Shown here: positions 62,277 through 64,000 of the stretch, piece by piece | How positions within the stretch are numbered: position 1 is the first letter of the stretch | How the letters are laid out: each line of letters starts with the position of its first letter | Assembly (NCBI RefSeq): GCF_026891975.1 | Contig: NZ_JAPTGB010000011.1 | Location: 1 to 64,000 of the forward strand | DNA: 64,000 bases | Reading direction: 5' to 3' | Origin: Methanocorpusculum petauri | GTDB lineage: Archaea; Halobacteriota; Methanomicrobia; Methanomicrobiales; Methanocorpusculaceae | Notes under the pieces: generated by a model | What the model was told of the DNA's origin: nothing | Seen by the model: the letters and a program-made list of their open reading frames with translations, nothing else | Databases searched by the model: none | Translations under genes and position numbers: made by a program

Positions 62277-63502
62277 GATGCAGATTTTGTGGTAATGAAA
62301 TAACAAAAACGGTAGTGGATTTGGTGAATGCACCACCATCAAATGCGTATCTTCGTGAGAACCAGCTAAATGAGCGGGAAGTTTACTATCCATTAAAGAT
62401 AATGGTGTGCGATCATTGCTGGCTTGTACAAGTTGATGAATATGCATCATCTGCAGATATTTTTGATGATGATTATCTGTACTTCAGTTCCTATTCATCT
62501 TCCTGGGTTGAACACGCACGAAAATATGTGGAGATGATTATTCCCAAATTAGCTCTTACAAGAAAGTCACGGGTAATGGAAATTGCATCCAACGATGGAT
62601 ATCTGCTCCAATTCTTTGTTCAGGCAAAAATACCATGTGTAGGAGTGGAACCATCAACCAGTACTCATGCAGCAGCATTAGAAAAAGGTGTGGAGTCAAT
62701 CCCAGAGTTCTTTGGAGAAGAATTTGCAAAGAAGATTGTTAAAACACGTGGAAAACAGGATCTTATTATCGGAAATAATGTACTGGCCCATGTACCCGGG
62801 ATCAATGATTTTGTGGAAGGACTGAAAATTGCTTTGGCAGACAATGGTACCATAACAATGGAATTCCCACATCTGCTGAATCTCCTCACGTATGATCAGT
62901 TTGATACGATTTACCACGAACATTACTCTTATTTGTCTCTCTACACGGTGCAGCAGATATTTGCAGCACATGATCTGACAATATATGACGTTGAGGAGCT
63001 GCCAACGCATGGCGGCTCTCTCAGAGTATATGCCTGCCACAATTCGGATGTAAAAGATATCACAGATACAGTGAAAAAAGTAGTAGATGATGAGATTACG
63101 TATGGCCTGACAACATATGATGCGTATATATCTTTTCAGAAACGTGTAGAAATAATCCGTTCTGCATTTCTTACGTTCCTGCTGGAGGCTAAAAATGAGC
63201 GAAAAATTGTTGCAGGTTATGGCGCTGCAGCAAAGGGAAACACTTTGCTAAATTACTGCGGAATAAAGGGAAATCAAAATATTGTAGCAGTTGCTGATGC
63301 CTCACCACATAAACAAGGAAGATATCTGCCGGGATCTCATATACCAGTAATTTCTCCACAACAAATCAAAGAAATAAAACCGGATTACCTGATAATCTTC
63401 CCATGGAATCTCAAAGAAGAGATTATACGACAGAATGCATATATCCGCGAATGGGGCGGTAAATTTGTGACGGTAATTCCTCATCTGGAGATTATAGAAT
63501 GA
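62273..63502 (+). CDS. Sugar C-methyltransferase-like SAM enzyme
   Basis: 409 aa. N-terminal zinc-binding part with CRFCGNE and CDHCWLVQVDEYASS, SAM-binding motif RVMEIASNDGYLLQFF near 101-116, and the C-terminal domain VAGYGAAAKGNTLLNYCGI. This is the layout of deoxysugar C-methyltransferases such as those making branched sugars (TylC3/NovU type). With CDP-4-keto-6-deoxyglucose made upstream, a C-methyl-branched deoxysugar is a plausible product. It is AT-rich compared with rfbG and overlaps the next gene by 4 bp. Confidence 0.88.
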   Translation: MRCRFCGNEITKTVVDLVNAPPSNAYLRENQLNEREVYYPLKIMVCDHCWLVQVDEYASSADIFDDDYLYFSSYSSSWVEHARKYVEMIIPKLALTRKSRVMEIASNDGYLLQFFVQAKIPCVGVEPSTSTHAAALEKGVESIPEFFGEEFAKKIVKTRGKQDLIIGNNVLAHVPGINDFVEGLKIALADNGTITMEFPHLLNLLTYDQFDTIYHEHYSYLSLYTVQQIFAAHDLTIYDVEELPTHGGSLRVYACHNSDVKDITDTVKKVVDDEITYGLTTYDAYISFQKRVEIIRSAFLTFLLEAKNERKIVAGYGAAAKGNTLLNYCGIKGNQNIVAVADASPHKQGRYLPGSHIPVISPQQIKEIKPDYLIIFPWNLKEEIIRQNAYIREWGGKFVTVIPHLEIIE

Positions 63503-64000
63503 AGCTCCTTGTTACCGGGGCAACCGGTTTTGTCGGCCACCATGTGGTACAATGGCTGACGGATCACGATTACGAGGTAGTCGCAACAGGAAGATCAGAG
63601 GAGAAGGCGAAAAAGTTCTCGTGGTATAACTCAGTAACATTTGTCACCTGTGATTACTACACAGAAGAGAAAAATTTCTTTGAGTTTTTTGGCGAGCCGG
63701 ACATCCTGATCCATCTTGCCTGGAAGGGTCTGCCGAATTATATGATGCGATTTCATCTGGAGGAAAACCTTCCTGCTGAGATGCGGTTCCTGCGATCGTT
63801 TGCAGAGTCTGGGAAGACGAAGATCGTGGTTACCGGAACGTGTTATGAGTATGGAGTGGTGAATGGATGTCTTTCAGAGGAGATGCCGACAAATCCGACG
63901 ACCGTATATGGTACGGCGAAGGATACGCTGAGGCGATATCTTTCGTTCCTTGCGGACGAGTACGGTTTTTCGTGGAACTGGGTGCGGCTGTTCTTTTTGT
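63499..64000 (+). CDS. NAD-dependent epimerase/dehydratase, partial (cut by window end)
   Basis: The first 167 codons are present. An extended SDR start MKLLVTGATGFVGHHVVQWL gives the NAD-binding GxxGxxG, followed by DILIHLAWKGLPNY, VVTGTCYEYGV and the YxxxK pair in VYGTAKDTLRR. It resembles the 4-ketoreductases and epimerases that complete nucleotide-deoxysugars. The C-terminus lies beyond the window. Confidence 0.9.
   Translation, partial: MKLLVTGATGFVGHHVVQWLTDHDYEVVATGRSEEKAKKFSWYNSVTFVTCDYYTEEKNFFEFFGEPDILIHLAWKGLPNYMMRFHLEENLPAEMRFLRSFAESGKTKIVVTGTCYEYGVVNGCLSEEMPTNPTTVYGTAKDTLRRYLSFLADEYGFSWNWVRLFFL

Overview
The window comes from a methanogenic euryarchaeon, most probably of the order Methanomicrobiales and most like Methanocorpusculum (inference from gene content). 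Supporting genes are methanogenesis marker protein 12, CofC (coenzyme F420), MptE (methanopterin), form III RuBisCO with ribose-1,5-bisphosphate isomerase, RadB, CDC48, archaeal prephenate dehydratase, AglJ and an archaeal PorCDAB. Genes are tightly packed with many 4-26 bp stop/start overlaps. Several promoters look leaderless, with an A/T-rich TATA-like box about 25-28 bp before the start codon.

Layout. 0.1-5.2 kb: coiled-coil protein, smc and scpA on the minus strand. 5.4-7.6 kb: the AMP-salvage pair R15P isomerase and RuBisCO. 7.7-16.7 kb: HAD protein, RadB, LarC, a CDC48 with unusual insertions, CofC, a TPR protein, an AAA ATPase and an MBL hydrolase. 16.7-18.7 kb: a frameshifted Fic-like gene with a degenerate active site, then a membrane protein/XRE pair under a 13-bp inverted repeat. 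18.3-22.1 kb: DUF454, MFS and YeiH-like membrane proteins and a stand-alone archaeal ThrRS editing domain. 22.2-32.9 kb: metabolism and RNA enzymes (ArgG, AglJ, PheA, DapF, Thg1) and an operon of RCK-DHH phosphodiesterase, MptE and a radical SAM protein. 33.0-35.6 kb: five identical tandem tRNA-Lys(CUU) genes, then a bacterial-type threonyl-tRNA synthetase. 35.7-50.6 kb: HisF, S-adenosyl/inosylhomocysteine hydrolase, a DnaJ-like protein, marker protein 12, PorCDAB, two Yip1-like proteins, ThrC, a ComEC-like MBL/DUF3006 pair and an alpha/beta hydrolase.

From about 50.6 kb to the end the window is accessory and surface-related: a HEPN/MNT toxin-antitoxin locus with a broken toxin gene, a flippase, small DNA-binding-like proteins, and a visibly AT-richer block. 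That block holds a phosphonate pathway: phosphonopyruvate decarboxylase, a fusion of two nucleotidyltransferase domains with PEP mutase, and an iron-type alcohol dehydrogenase. A LicD-type transferase follows, then a CDP-deoxysugar cluster (RfbF, RfbG, 3,5-epimerase-like, C-methyltransferase-like, and an NAD-epimerase cut by the window end).

The most attractive hypothesis is that 54.3-64 kb makes a nucleotide-activated phosphonate and a modified 6-deoxysugar that decorate a cell-surface glycan. The flippase at 51.3 kb and AglJ at 23.5 kb would serve the same surface glycosylation. Other notable points are a bacterial ThrRS coexisting with a detached archaeal editing domain, the five-copy tRNA array, and a Fic protein that has lost both its catalytic and its inhibitory motif. 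All family calls were made by reading motifs; no database search was run.
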